In this document: positions 33,028-42,293 of the stretch, one piece after another | Position numbering within the stretch: position 1 is the stretch's first letter | How the letters are laid out: each line of letters opens with the position of its first letter | From: Lactobacillus johnsonii ATCC 33200 | GTDB lineage: Bacteria; Bacillota; Bacilli; Lactobacillales; Lactobacillaceae | DNA length: 64,000 nt | Direction of reading: 5' to 3' | NCBI RefSeq assembly: GCF_000159355.1 | Contig: NZ_GG670122.1 | Coordinates: forward strand, 62,001-126,000 | Made by a program: the position numbers and the translations under genes | The notes under the pieces: generated by a model | Told to the model about the DNA's origin: nothing | Seen by the model: the letters and a program-made list of their open reading frames with translations, nothing else | Databases searched by the model: none

Positions 33028-34308
33028 CTAAACAGTTTTAGTTTTAAATTTTTCTAGATCTTTTGGTGATAGTCTTACTGTAACATGAACGCCGTCATCT
33101 TTGAAATCTTCATTTAAAATTTGACCATATTCATGAAGATAAGCTAAATTTTTACCATCTGATAAAGGTAAGACCAAGTTTACCTTTTCGTAATTATCAA
33201 AAACTTTCTTAACAATTAAATCAGCTAGTTGCTTAATTGACTCGGGATCTTTCGCCGAATATAAAATATCATTTCCCTCAATTTGTGGATAATTGCGATC
33301 TGTCAAGTCAGCTTTATTATAAGCAGTAATCATTGGTACATTGGTAATTTTTAACTCATCTAAAACTTTTTGTGTCGTTTTAATCATTTGAACCATATTA
33401 TGATCAGAAGCATCTACGACATTGATTATCAAGTCAGCATCTTTGGCTTCTTGCAAAGTAGCTTTAAATGATTCAATTAAGTTATGAGGTAACTTGGAGA
33501 TAAAACCAACGGTATCTGAAAGGATAAAACTTAAGTCATCTTTTAAGTCAATTCTTCTAACACTAGTATCTAAAGTCGCAAATAGCATATTTTTTTCAAA
33601 TACTTGCTTTTTAGAAGCTTCATCACTAAAGACATTCAACAACTCATTCATAGTTGTTGATTTTCCAGCATTAGTGTAGCCAACGAGGGCGACTTGTGGT
33701 AGACGAGAATTGTTTCGTCTAGCAGATTTTATTTCTTCTTGTTTGCTAATGTCTTTTAGTTCTTTTTTAATTGCACTAATTTGTTTACCAATGGTTCGTC
33801 TATTTAATTCAAGCTTAGTTTCACCCGAACCACGGTTAGCAAAACCACCGCTTGCACCACCAGAACCACGCTGCTGGTCTAGATTATTTTCTGATGGATG
33901 AAGCCGAGGCAGTTCATATTGTAATCGAGCAAGTTGAACTTGTAGTTTAGCTTGTCTACTACGTGCTCGATTAGAAAAAATTTCTAAAATTAATTCAGTT
34001 CGATCAAGCACTTTAAGTTTTGTCATGCTCTCAATGTTTCTAATTTGAGTTGGTGAAAGTTCATCATTAATGACTAAAGTTTTAGCATGTAATTCTCGAG
34101 CCATATTTTTAATTTGATTAAGTTTACCAACACCAAAATATGTTCCCGCAACGATATTTTCAGCCTTTTGACTTGCTTGACCAACAACATCTAGGTTGTT
34201 GGCAAGGGCTAATTCTCTTAGTTCAGTCATATAATAGTCAAAATTAGGATCATTTAAATTTACGCCCGCAATAAATGCTTTAATTTTTTTTGGTTGATTG
34301 TCGATCAA
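33028..34308 (-). CDS. hflX: Ribosome-splitting GTPase HflX
   Basis: A GTPase of 426 residues that splits stalled or hibernating 70S ribosomes. The N-terminal HflX domain (about 1-190) contains the glycine-rich GSGGASGGFANRGSGETKLE. The G domain has G1 GYTNAGKST, G3 DTVGF and G4 NKAD. TTG 34308 is preferred, since AGGTGA ends 5 bp ahead. A GTG at 34317 lies inside that ribosome site. Confidence 0.93.
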   Translation of the reverse strand: MIDNQPKKIKAFIAGVNLNDPNFDYYMTELRELALANNLDVVGQASQKAENIVAGTYFGVGKLNQIKNMARELHAKTLVINDELSPTQIRNIESMTKLKVLDRTELILEIFSNRARSRQAKLQVQLARLQYELPRLHPSENNLDQQRGSGGASGGFANRGSGETKLELNRRTIGKQISAIKKELKDISKQEEIKSARRNNSRLPQVALVGYTNAGKSTTMNELLNVFSDEASKKQVFEKNMLFATLDTSVRRIDLKDDLSFILSDTVGFISKLPHNLIESFKATLQEAKDADLIINVVDASDHNMVQMIKTTQKVLDELKITNVPMITAYNKADLTDRNYPQIEGNDILYSAKDPESIKQLADLIVKKVFDNYEKVNLVLPLSDGKNLAYLHEYGQILNEDFKDDGVHVTVRLSPKDLEKFKTKTV

Positions 34309-34432
34309 ATAATTCACCTGCTTTCAAAAAATAGTATTTCTACGTAGAGTTAATAACTTAAAAAATCATCATAACCATTCCTTTATTTGATAGTATGAAA
34401 ATTATAATTTCTTTTTAAATAAAAATCAATTT

Positions 34433-34527
34433 TGACACAAAAAAGGCCACTCCGAAAAACGAAGTGACCTTTAGGATATTTGAACACGGTAATATCCGAA
34501 TAGAGATAATTACTTTAATTAACCGTG
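34433..34527 (-). ncRNA. 3' end of a candidate minus-strand RNA: pseudoknot plus terminator
   Basis: Reading the minus strand, a 12-bp stem (34443-34454 with 34460-34471, wobbles only) precedes TTTTTTG, a good terminator. Just upstream, 34474-34480 pairs with 34491-34497, and 34485-34490 (the loop) pairs with 34522-34527, an H-type pseudoknot. The amino acid permease on this strand already has its own terminator at 35055, so this one implies another transcript. No ORF fits. The 5' end is not located, and a further inverted repeat CTTAAGTC/GACTTAAG (about 34637-34682) may belong to it. Confidence 0.45.
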
Positions 34528-34529
34528 CA

Positions 34530-35050
34530 CATAAATATGAGTGGAATATATAGTTGTTATCCTGAAATCATAATAAATTTTATACTTGTAAATGAAATTA
34601 AACTGACTGTATCAAAGGTAGTTAATTAGGAAAATCACTTAAGTCATACAATTATGGGGGAATAGGAAAGCTCACGACTTAAGGGTATATAGGGTGACAA
34701 ATTTATTATCTTTGTAATACATAGTTTAAACTGAAGCTATACATTAAAATATATTTCAGCTTCCTGAAGAATTTAGTTAAACTGTATTTTTACTAAAAAT
34801 AACTTTCACTATTTTTAATTTTATTGAACTATAGATGGGAAAAAGTAGTGAAAATAGTGAATGATTATTATGATTCAGAATATCAAAAACTTCTTCTTGA
34901 TATAATTACTAAATATTTATATAAAGTAATAGTAATAGATATATGTTATTTATTACTTCTCTATGAAGACTACCTTCATTTATAAATATAAGACCTTAAT
35001 ACAAGAATAGTAAATAAAATGTTTCCATATATTGTTATGTTATTAAACTA
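34530..35050. other. Gene-poor AT-rich region between hflX and the amino acid permease
   Basis: I see no convincing gene. It holds an inverted repeat TTCACTATTTT (34805-34815) with AAAATAGTGAA (34851-34861). A possible 45-codon plus-strand ORF runs 34848-34985 (GTG start, begins KIVNDYYDSEYQKLL) without a good ribosome site. An AAGCT-centred stem lies near 34733-34772. It may be the upstream part of the minus-strand RNA or gene debris. Confidence 0.4.
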
Positions 35051-35054
35051 TAAT

Positions 35055-35085
35055 AAAAGCCAAATCTACTAATGATTTGGCTTTT
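35055..35085 (-). terminator. Terminator of the amino acid permease gene
   Basis: A perfect 12-bp stem (35055-35066 with 35074-35085) followed by T residues on the minus strand. Confidence 0.88.
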
Positions 35086-35088
35086 GTT

Positions 35089-36537
35089 TTAATTTTGTTT
35101 TTCTCTTTTTCTTTGCCACTTAGCAATTAATGGTAAGAGCACACCTAAACCGATCATCAAAAGCGGTTCAACAATATTTAAGATTAACATATGCCACCAA
35201 GTAGATGATCCGGCTTTAGCATCGATTGGCACGATCCCAAAGGTTGCTCCGGTAACAGTAATAATTAGACACCACCAGCCGACAATAACAGCAAATGTTT
35301 TATTCTTAATGAAAACATATTGAGATGGAAATTTTTCTGGGTGAAGTCTAATTTTAATAAATGCCCAGAAGAGTAATCCAGTAACGTACGGAGAAACAAT
35401 TCCGTTTAAGTTTAATAACTGATTAAAAATATCATTCACTGAAGGAAGAGTAGCACTCAAAAATAGAAGTACAGAACAAATTCCTGTTGTTAACCAATAT
35501 CCGTTGATTGGTAAGCCATTCTTATCAGTTTTAGTTAATTGTTTTGGTAAGTATTTTTTGGCAGTATCTGATAAGAAGATTCTAGCACCACCATCAACTA
35601 AAACAGCTAGTTGGGCTAGCATATAAAGAGCTTGGGTAATGATGAAAGTGTATAAGAAAAATTTCCCCATACCGAATTTTTCCCCCATGGCTTGGAAGGC
35701 ATAATAAGAACCATTCATCTTTAAGTCGTCAGGTAAGTGATGTGCATTAAAGAAGACGCCTAGTGCAAATGAACCAAAGATGGTTAGAAAACCTGTCATG
35801 ATTGCTAGCATGTACATTGCTTTAGGGAAGTTTCTAGGTCCATCTTTCATCTCAGTAACATAAGGAGCAACAAATTCAGCCCCGTTCATGGCAAAAATTA
35901 ATAATCCTAATGACATTAGGAATTTCATATCAAAAGTTGGTAAGAAATTCTTGAAGTGGAAGGGTTGAGTAGCAATTCGGCGGCCTTCACCCAAATATAC
36001 GATAGTCATAATTACAAAAAGAATGGTCATGATAAACATGGCACCACCACCGATGATAGATAACCATTGTAGCGAGTTAGCAAATCGGTGTTGGAAGAAT
36101 ATAAAGATGACAAAAATAATTGCCGTAAATAAGGCAAAAGCCCAATTACTCATTTCTTTGTCACTTAATGCATGTCCTTTAAAAAGCCATGCAAAAGAAA
36201 CAACTGTTGAATTAGCTACATCAACTAAATATGGTAGTGAAACTACCCAGTAGCACCAAGCAGTAATATATCCCATTCGATCGCCAGAGGTGTGTCTTAA
36301 CCAAGAAGATAAGCCTCCGCCATCATCTGAAAAAGTAGCTCCTAGTTGTCCGACGATTAATTCGTATGGAACTACAAATAGAATTAACAGTAATATCCAG
36401 TCACTAACTACAGCTAATCCTTGATTTTGAAAGTTATAGATAATGTCATCAAAACCAATAACTGTAACAAAGTCCATTAAGGCAATCACGGGCCAAGTTA
36501 GTTTTTTACGTTTTTGTGCTTCATCAAAAGTATCCAA
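35089..36537 (-). CDS. APC-family amino acid permease
   Basis: A membrane transporter of 482 residues with about 12 helices. It has APC superfamily features (GFDDIIYNFQNQGLAVVSDW in helix 1, FAMNGAEFVAPYVTEMKDGPRNFPKA). The sequence suggests the glutamate:GABA-antiporter-like branch, but the substrate is unproven. The start is TTG 36537 with AGGGGG upstream. Confidence 0.85.
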   Translation of the reverse strand: MDTFDEAQKRKKLTWPVIALMDFVTVIGFDDIIYNFQNQGLAVVSDWILLLILFVVPYELIVGQLGATFSDDGGGLSSWLRHTSGDRMGYITAWCYWVVSLPYLVDVANSTVVSFAWLFKGHALSDKEMSNWAFALFTAIIFVIFIFFQHRFANSLQWLSIIGGGAMFIMTILFVIMTIVYLGEGRRIATQPFHFKNFLPTFDMKFLMSLGLLIFAMNGAEFVAPYVTEMKDGPRNFPKAMYMLAIMTGFLTIFGSFALGVFFNAHHLPDDLKMNGSYYAFQAMGEKFGMGKFFLYTFIITQALYMLAQLAVLVDGGARIFLSDTAKKYLPKQLTKTDKNGLPINGYWLTTGICSVLLFLSATLPSVNDIFNQLLNLNGIVSPYVTGLLFWAFIKIRLHPEKFPSQYVFIKNKTFAVIVGWWCLIITVTGATFGIVPIDAKAGSSTWWHMLILNIVEPLLMIGLGVLLPLIAKWQRKREKQN

Positions 36538-36666
36538 AAATATTTTCCCCCTAAAAATCCTATACTATTATCATTTATCTAAATTTAGGAGGTGGGTTGA
36601 AGAAGTAGCTTCCCTGCATTCTATACCTCATTTCACATTTTATTTATAATCACGGTTTCTATTATA
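36538..36666 (-). promoter_or_regulatory. Promoter and leader of the amino acid permease gene
   Basis: On the minus strand TATAAT lies at 36666-36661. The leader of about 120 nt can fold with GAGGT pairing ACCTC and GGG pairing CCC around a GAAG/CTTC hairpin (about 36589-36632). It could be a regulatory leader. No known riboswitch signature is visible. Confidence 0.4.
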
Positions 36667-36700
36667 CAAGAAGAAAAGATAAAAAAATTAAAAAACAAGC

Positions 36701-36758
36701 TTTACTTTTTTGCACGGTGTCTGTATTATATAGTGTAACAGATTCGTAATACACTATA
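36701..36758 (+). promoter_or_regulatory. Promoter with perfect palindromic operator for the Bce-type transporter
   Basis: TTTACT (36701), 17 bp, TATTAT (36724-36729). Immediately after is a perfect 9-bp inverted repeat TATAGTGTA-N12-TACACTATA (36729-36758) covering the start site. Such placement implies a repressor. The TetR-family gene downstream of the operon is the local candidate. Confidence 0.65.
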
Positions 36759-36776
36759 ACAAAAAGAGGAGCCAAA

Positions 36777-37523
36777 ATGAGTGAAGTAGTTCAAGTTCAA
36801 AATATTACTAAGACTTATGGTAAAAAAGGTGAAAAACAATACCAAGCTTTAAAGGGCGTTAGCTTTGATGTGGAACGTGGTGAATTTGTTGGAATCATGG
36901 GTGCATCTGGTTCTGGTAAAACCACTTTGTTAAATATTTTATCTACATTAGATCAACCTACAACTGGAAATGTATACATTAATGGTCGCGATATTACTGG
37001 CTTAAATAAAAATCAAATGGCAGACTTCCGCGGTCAAGAAATTGGATTTATTTTTCAAGATTTTAACCTATTAGAAAATCTAACAAATCGTGAAAATATT
37101 GCTCTTCCTCTTTCACTTCAAAATGTAAAGAGCAGTCAGATTAATCCTAAAGTGGATAAAATTGCTAAGCGACTAAGAATTGATCATATTTTAAATAAAT
37201 ATCCAGCAGAAATCTCTGGTGGACAAAAACAACGTGTTGCAGCAGCGCGTGCATTAGTTCATGAACCAGCTATTCTTTATGGAGATGAACCAACTGGGGC
37301 ACTTGATTCAAAGAGTGCTACTGAATTACTTGAAACAATGAAAGGTCTAAATGAAAATGATAGAGTTTCTATTTTAATGGTTACTCACGATCCATATTCC
37401 GCTTCATATGCTAGTCGAATTCTTTTTATTAAAGATGGTAAGATCAGAAAAGAAATTAAAAAAGATAGTAAAAGTAGAGAAGAATTTTATCAAGAAATTA
37501 TTGCTGAATTAGGTAGACGTTAA
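36777..37523 (+). CDS. Bce-type ABC transporter ATP-binding protein
   Basis: 248 residues with Walker A GASGSGKTT, signature ISGGQKQR, Walker B AILYGDEPTGALDS, and the MacB/BceA-type FQDFNLLENLTNRENIALP. Paired with the large FtsX-domain permease that follows 19 bp later. Such BceAB systems give resistance to cell-wall peptide antibiotics, usually with a BceRS two-component system. None is adjacent here. Confidence 0.9.
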   Translation: MSEVVQVQNITKTYGKKGEKQYQALKGVSFDVERGEFVGIMGASGSGKTTLLNILSTLDQPTTGNVYINGRDITGLNKNQMADFRGQEIGFIFQDFNLLENLTNRENIALPLSLQNVKSSQINPKVDKIAKRLRIDHILNKYPAEISGGQKQRVAAARALVHEPAILYGDEPTGALDSKSATELLETMKGLNENDRVSILMVTHDPYSASYASRILFIKDGKIRKEIKKDSKSREEFYQEIIAELGRR

Positions 37524-37542
37524 GAATAGAAAGGAAATAATT

Positions 37543-39405
37543 ATGCTTTGGAAATTATCATTAACCGGGATTAAAATCCGGTTCAAAGACTATTTAGTCC
37601 TTTTTTCAGGCTTAACTTTTGCTAGTGCCATTTTTTATATGTTCATGACTCTAGCTACAAACCCAGCTTTCTTAAAGGGTTCACTAAGTATTGCTTTTAA
37701 AATTACCCAAATTGTTTTTGGTTTTGGAATTGTATTACTTTCTATTATCACTTTTGTCTATATTGTATATGCCAATAGTTTTTTGCTTAGTATGAGACAA
37801 AAAGACTATGGGATGTATATGATGCTAGGAGCTAGAACAAGTAAAATTGGAAGATTAATCTTTGCCGAAACTCTTGTTGTTGGCTTGCTAGCTACCTTAT
37901 TGGGTACAGTCTTAGGTGTTGGATTAACACAGGAAGTTTCTAGTGTGTTGATTTCCCAGCTAGGATTGCAAATTCATAAATTTGTTGGTTTCTACTTACC
38001 AGCCTTACTTTGGACAATAGCTTTCTTTGCAATTCTGTTCTTCTTAGCAGCTTTTTGGAATCGTCATAAATTAGTTAAGTCAAACGTGATTAACTTACTT
38101 CATGAAGATCAAAAACCGGTTAAATTACATAGAAATAAATTATGGAAATTTATTGAAGCAATTTTAGGAATTGCATTACTTGCTATTGGTTATTGGGCAA
38201 TGATGCATGCAGCAAAATTAGGAACAAAAACTATTCCAATAGCTTTCTTTACAATTGTTTTTGGTTCTTACTTTACTTTTGATTCCTTCTTTACAGCAAT
38301 TATTGATTTACTTCGTAAGAACTTAGCTTACAAATATAAGAAGTTACATTCCTTCACTTTAGGACAACTTAAGTTTAGATTGAGCGATTATACTCGAATT
38401 TTATCTACTGTATCATTATTGTTTGCTCTTGCTTTAGGAGCAATTACTGTTGGATTGAACTTTAATAATATGACTGAGCAGTCAATGCAAAGTACCTATT
38501 ATGATGTAGTTCTGTATGGTCATAATAAAAAAGTAGATAATCAATTAAAGAAAGTTTCTGTAAAATCTACTACAACGTTTGACTATAAGATGGTGGTAGG
38601 AGGTAAAGGAAAAGAAAAAACTAGAGTACTTTATATTCCAGAAAATCAAATCCAGAATAATCAGATCATGTATCAACATTATTCAAGAAAAAACGATATG
38701 AATCATTATGATACTCGACGTATTAAAGCAAGTGATTTTAAGAATAAGACTGATGCTAATGCAGCACAATATCAGTTAGTATCTTTAACTCCATATATTG
38801 ATGCTCAAGCTAGAGTTGTACCAGAAACTCAATATAATCAAGTTAAGGCTAAAGTAAATAGAATTGAGCTTTTAAGAGTTAACAATTTTAGAAGTAACTT
38901 TAATAATATTGAGAAACTCCAAAACTTATCAGCAACTCAAATGATGAGTTCACCAGAAGTTGATAAAGACGCAATTAATGTAAATCTCTCCAATTCTAAA
39001 TCAGCACAATATCGCTTAGTTTCAAGTATGACCTCTGGTTTTGAATTTATGGGCTTCTTCTTAGGGTTAGCATTTTTAGCAATGCTTGCTTCAACATTAA
39101 TGTTCAAAGTTTTATCTGGAGCAAACAGCGATAAACCAAGATACCAAATGCTTTGGAAGGTTGGAACAAGAAAGAGCCTCTTAAAAGCATCTATTGCAAA
39201 AGAAATTGGAATTTTATTTGCTTTACCTGCTGCCTTAGGAGTAGTTGACGTTTTATTTGGACTTCAATTATTCAAGTCTATTTTAGGGATGAACACTTAC
39301 GACAAACTTTGGATTCCATTCACTATTTTCGGAGTTCTTTACGTACTTTACTACTTATTAACAGTAGTTTTATATCAACATATTGTTTTACAAAAAGAAG
39401 ATTAA
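37543..39405 (+). CDS. Bce-type ABC transporter permease (FtsX domains)
   Basis: 620 residues with ten predicted helices. There are two FtsX-type halves (about 60-240 and 510-620) separated by a roughly 200-residue extracellular domain (about 310-505), the hallmark of BceB permeases that sense lipid II-binding peptides. It is the partner of the preceding ATPase. Confidence 0.9.
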   Translation: MLWKLSLTGIKIRFKDYLVLFSGLTFASAIFYMFMTLATNPAFLKGSLSIAFKITQIVFGFGIVLLSIITFVYIVYANSFLLSMRQKDYGMYMMLGARTSKIGRLIFAETLVVGLLATLLGTVLGVGLTQEVSSVLISQLGLQIHKFVGFYLPALLWTIAFFAILFFLAAFWNRHKLVKSNVINLLHEDQKPVKLHRNKLWKFIEAILGIALLAIGYWAMMHAAKLGTKTIPIAFFTIVFGSYFTFDSFFTAIIDLLRKNLAYKYKKLHSFTLGQLKFRLSDYTRILSTVSLLFALALGAITVGLNFNNMTEQSMQSTYYDVVLYGHNKKVDNQLKKVSVKSTTTFDYKMVVGGKGKEKTRVLYIPENQIQNNQIMYQHYSRKNDMNHYDTRRIKASDFKNKTDANAAQYQLVSLTPYIDAQARVVPETQYNQVKAKVNRIELLRVNNFRSNFNNIEKLQNLSATQMMSSPEVDKDAINVNLSNSKSAQYRLVSSMTSGFEFMGFFLGLAFLAMLASTLMFKVLSGANSDKPRYQMLWKVGTRKSLLKASIAKEIGILFALPAALGVVDVLFGLQLFKSILGMNTYDKLWIPFTIFGVLYVLYYLLTVVLYQHIVLQKED

Positions 39406-39423
39406 AATATTATATTTGATATT

Positions 39424-39464
39424 ATTAAAAACACTTGAGTCATCCAATTCAAGTGTTTTTAATT
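39424..39464 (+). terminator. Terminator of the Bce-type operon
   Basis: A perfect 15-bp stem (39424-39438 with 39449-39463) with a 10-nt loop and a T tract in the descending arm. Confidence 0.9.
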
Positions 39465-39534
39465 TAGGTAGAGATATAAGTAAATCTACAAAGTTTCTGA
39501 TAGTCTGATTGAAGATTTTAAAGAGGTGAGATAA

Positions 39535-40050
39535 ATGACTGAGCAAAAGAAAATGAAATAAGCGCGAAAAGCTGTTCAAGATGCAGTGATTGAATTATTA
39601 AGAACAAAAAAAGTCGATCAACTAAAGGTAACGCAAATTTGTAAGCTAGCCCATATTAATCGTTCAACTTTCTATGATAATTATGAAGATATTTATGATA
39701 TGATTGATCAATTGCGTGATTATGTAGCTAAGCAATATGAAGATGACTTAAAGAGATATCAAGATCAAACTTTTTTAACAATGCTTAGGAGGATACAAGC
39801 TAATCCGAAAATATATCAATTATTTTTTCGTTTATCACTAGATTTGCATTTTTCTAACCAATATAACTTTAAAAAATGGGTTCGATATCCTACTAATGTC
39901 AATAAATATGATATTGCTTTTATTCAGGCGGGAATTCGTGCAGATCTTGCCACTTGGATTGAGGATAATTGTCAAACTAGTCCTGAAGATATTAACAAAT
40001 TAGTTATTAACAAATTGGATCAATTAGGATTTCAAGTTTATAAAAATTAG
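39535..40050 (+). pseudogene. TetR-family regulator interrupted by an early stop
   Basis: ATG 39535 after GAGGTGAG starts MTEQKKMK, then TAA at 39559-39561 (Gln codon by context), then ARKAVQDAVIELL continues in frame to 40050. The DNA-binding helices (KVTQICKLAHINRSTFYDNYEDIYDMI) lie after the stop. Re-initiation at GTG 39586 could give a 154-residue product missing part of helix 1. By context it probably governs the Bce-type transporter. The ligand domain resembles the TetR_C_7/YtrH-like group only loosely. Confidence 0.8.
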
Positions 40051-40055
40051 AAAAC

Positions 40056-40092
40056 AGCCAACATTTTTTCAAAAAGTGTTGGTTATTTTTTT
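40056..40092 (+). terminator. Terminator of the TetR-family gene
   Basis: An imperfect stem (GCCAACATTTTT pairing AAAAAGTGTTGGT) followed by seven T residues. Confidence 0.75.
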
Positions 40093-40147
40093 ACTCTTAT
40101 CTACCTATAATCAAAGCAAGAAATAAATTAAAGGAAGGAAAAATAAG

Positions 40148-41154
40148 CTGAGAACAGCCCTTTATCAAGGAAAAGAAAAGATTGAATTAACACAAGTACC
40201 GAAGCCGAAAGTTGGCCCAAATGATGTGTTAATCAAAAATATTAACGCTAGCATTTGTGGCTCTGATATTGCTGTTTATAAGCATGGAACGGGAACCGGA
40301 CATAAAATTTCAATTGGTGAAAAATTCGGTCACGAAATGGTATCAGAGGTAGCTGAAGTTGTATTGGAAGTTAAAGATTTTAAGGTAGGACAACGTGTTT
40401 ATCCTTATCCAGTTTTTGCGGCAAATAGTCCTCAAAAAGCCGGTACACTAGGAGGTTTTACTGAGTGCTTATTAATTAAGAATGCTAAGTTAAATCATAA
40501 TTTGTATTTGGTACCGGAAGAATTTTCAAATGAAGTAGCAGCCTTAACAGAACCTTTTACTGTGGCTACAAGAGCAGTTAAGCGAGCTCATCCCAAAGCA
40601 GGAGAGAATGCCTATGTTTTGGGAGCGAGAACAATTGGCTTAGCAGCCGCTTTTGCTATTAGACACTTTGGCTGTAAAGTTATGGTTGCTGATCGAAGTG
40701 ACTATCGCCTTGATTTAGCTAAAAGTTTTGGATGTGGTGTAGTTAATACATTGAAAGATAATGTTAAACAGACACAACTCGATTGTTTTGGAAAAGGCTA
40801 TAGTTTGAAGGAAAATCAGCCTAATATTAATATTACGATTGACGCAATTGGCATTACCGATTTTTTACAAGATTTTCTTGATAGCCAAATAATTGATAGC
40901 CGTTTTGTCATGGTAGGTGTTGATAATAATCCGAAGGATATTAATCTTTTGGGGATGATCTTTGCTTCACAGTCTTTAATTGGCTCAGGTGGTTATCGAC
41001 CAAGTGACGTTGCCATTGTTTTTTATATTTTAAAGGAAAATCAAAAAGATATCTCAAAAATGGTGACTAAGATTTATCCGTGGGAAGAACTAGTTTCTAC
41101 CATTAAAAATGCTACCGATCCGGAAAAGTAATGAATATTCAAATAAAATATTAG
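40148..41154 (+). pseudogene. Zinc-type medium-chain dehydrogenase, decayed
   Basis: An alcohol/polyol dehydrogenase-like gene. Homology starts LRTALYQGKEKIEL at codon CTG 40148, where ATG is expected, with AAGGAAGG upstream. Catalytic zinc residues persist (SICGSD, FGHEM) but the structural-zinc cysteines are absent. The Rossmann motif is VLGARTIGL, where VLGAGTIGL is expected (Gly to Arg, one G to A change). The frame stops at 41131 after DPEK. Adding one base at 41128-41129 would give VMNIQIKY and a stop at 41152, a normal C-terminus. Together these indicate loss of function. Confidence 0.75.
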
Positions 41155-41215
41155 GGTAAGCGAAAAATGATAGTGAGAATAGTAATCTTTAATTAAGTGA
41201 TATTTTGAATACAAC

Positions 41216-41261
41216 AAAACCGTTGAATCAACTAGTTTTATTAGTAAGATTCAACGGTTTT
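41216..41261. terminator. Bidirectional terminator
   Basis: A perfect 14-bp stem (41216-41229 with 41248-41261) between the dehydrogenase relic and the converging phosphatase gene. Confidence 0.85.
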
Positions 41262-41281
41262 ATTGGTTATAAATATGGAAT

Positions 41282-41932
41282 TTAAACTGACATTTTATTG
41301 TAGGAAGTAATCTTCATATCTTTGTCGGTCATATTCATAATTGTAATTGATGCATTTCTTGGACCATGAGCTAAATTATATTCTCCAGGAGCAAAACGAG
41401 AAACAATACTTCTGATTGTAAAGCCATGGGTAACAAGAAGAATATTTTCAGCTCCATCTAATTGGCTGATTAAGTCAAAGCCTTTATCAACGCGATTCCA
41501 GTATTCTTCCGCATTTTCAGCTTCGTGATATGGATCTGCTTCTTTCATGTAGTCTTTAATGGTGTTGATATCTACTTCTTTAAGTAGTTTATCTCGTCTT
41601 GGATAACCGTGAGGTCCACCGATCATACGCCATGCTTCGTCTGAATTCATCCCTTCAAAGAAGCCATAGAATTGTTCTCTAAAAAAAGGTGTTGCAATGT
41701 GTTGCAACTCATCTCGGTTACAGTTTTCATTAATAATATAATCGCAAGTATCACTAGCCCTTTTTAAGTCGCTTGAGATAGCAATATCAAAAGGAACTTC
41801 ACTCAAGGCTTTACCTGCATCCTTTGCACCTTGGATTCCTTCATCAGTTAGGGGTGTGTCACACCAACCCTGCATTTTATCGTAGCGGTTAATATAAGTT
41901 TGACCATGACGAACAATATAAATTCTCTTCAT
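41282..41932 (-). CDS. Histidine phosphatase family protein (phosphoglycerate mutase-like)
   Basis: A cytosolic protein of 216 residues. The catalytic RHG motif is VRHGQTYINR near the N-terminus. A second conserved His lies in LLVTHGFTIRSI, and Arg/Glu residues in SSDLKRASDT and REQFYGFFEG. Such proteins include cofactor-dependent mutases and broad phosphatases. The sequence gives no clear substrate. It is a single-gene unit. Confidence 0.87.
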   Translation of the reverse strand: MKRIYIVRHGQTYINRYDKMQGWCDTPLTDEGIQGAKDAGKALSEVPFDIAISSDLKRASDTCDYIINENCNRDELQHIATPFFREQFYGFFEGMNSDEAWRMIGGPHGYPRRDKLLKEVDINTIKDYMKEADPYHEAENAEEYWNRVDKGFDLISQLDGAENILLVTHGFTIRSIVSRFAPGEYNLAHGPRNASITIMNMTDKDMKITSYNKMSV

Positions 41933-41974
41933 TTATAAACTCCTTGAATAACACTAATTTACATTATAACAAAT

Positions 41975-42190
41975 CTAAAAAATCAAAATTTTAAACGGTG
42001 TATATAAAAATAAAATCAGTAAAATGCCTACTATAACTAATAAAATTGTGTTTCTTTTAGTTAATTTCTGATGTGTTTCTTCATCAATTTTATTATTTCT
42101 AAAATTACGACTTACATTAACTTGACGAACTATTAAAATCGCAATTAGCAATAAATAAATACTTAATCCAATAAACTCAAATATTTTCAT
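41975..42190 (-). CDS. Small two-helix membrane protein, unknown
   Basis: 71 residues with hydrophobic helices at about 6-23 and 48-66 joined by a charged loop (RNNKIDEETHQKLTKR). It is probably an integral membrane protein. I know no family. Confidence 0.6.
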   Translation of the reverse strand: MKIFEFIGLSIYLLLIAILIVRQVNVSRNFRNNKIDEETHQKLTKRNTILLVIVGILLILFLYTPFKILIF

Positions 42191-42293
42191 TGTGTTTTGT
42201 GTCTTTCATTTGTAGCATAGAAGTATTGTATCAAAAATTTTGAATATTCGGCCTAAGTATATTAACTTAATAGGTGAAAGAAGAGAGGTTTTT

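Noticed and set aside
36538-36666. Leader of the amino acid permease as a T-box or lysine riboswitch
   Set aside because: No T-box motif (AGGGTGGNACCGCG-type) and no L-box core are present; only modest hairpins are seen.
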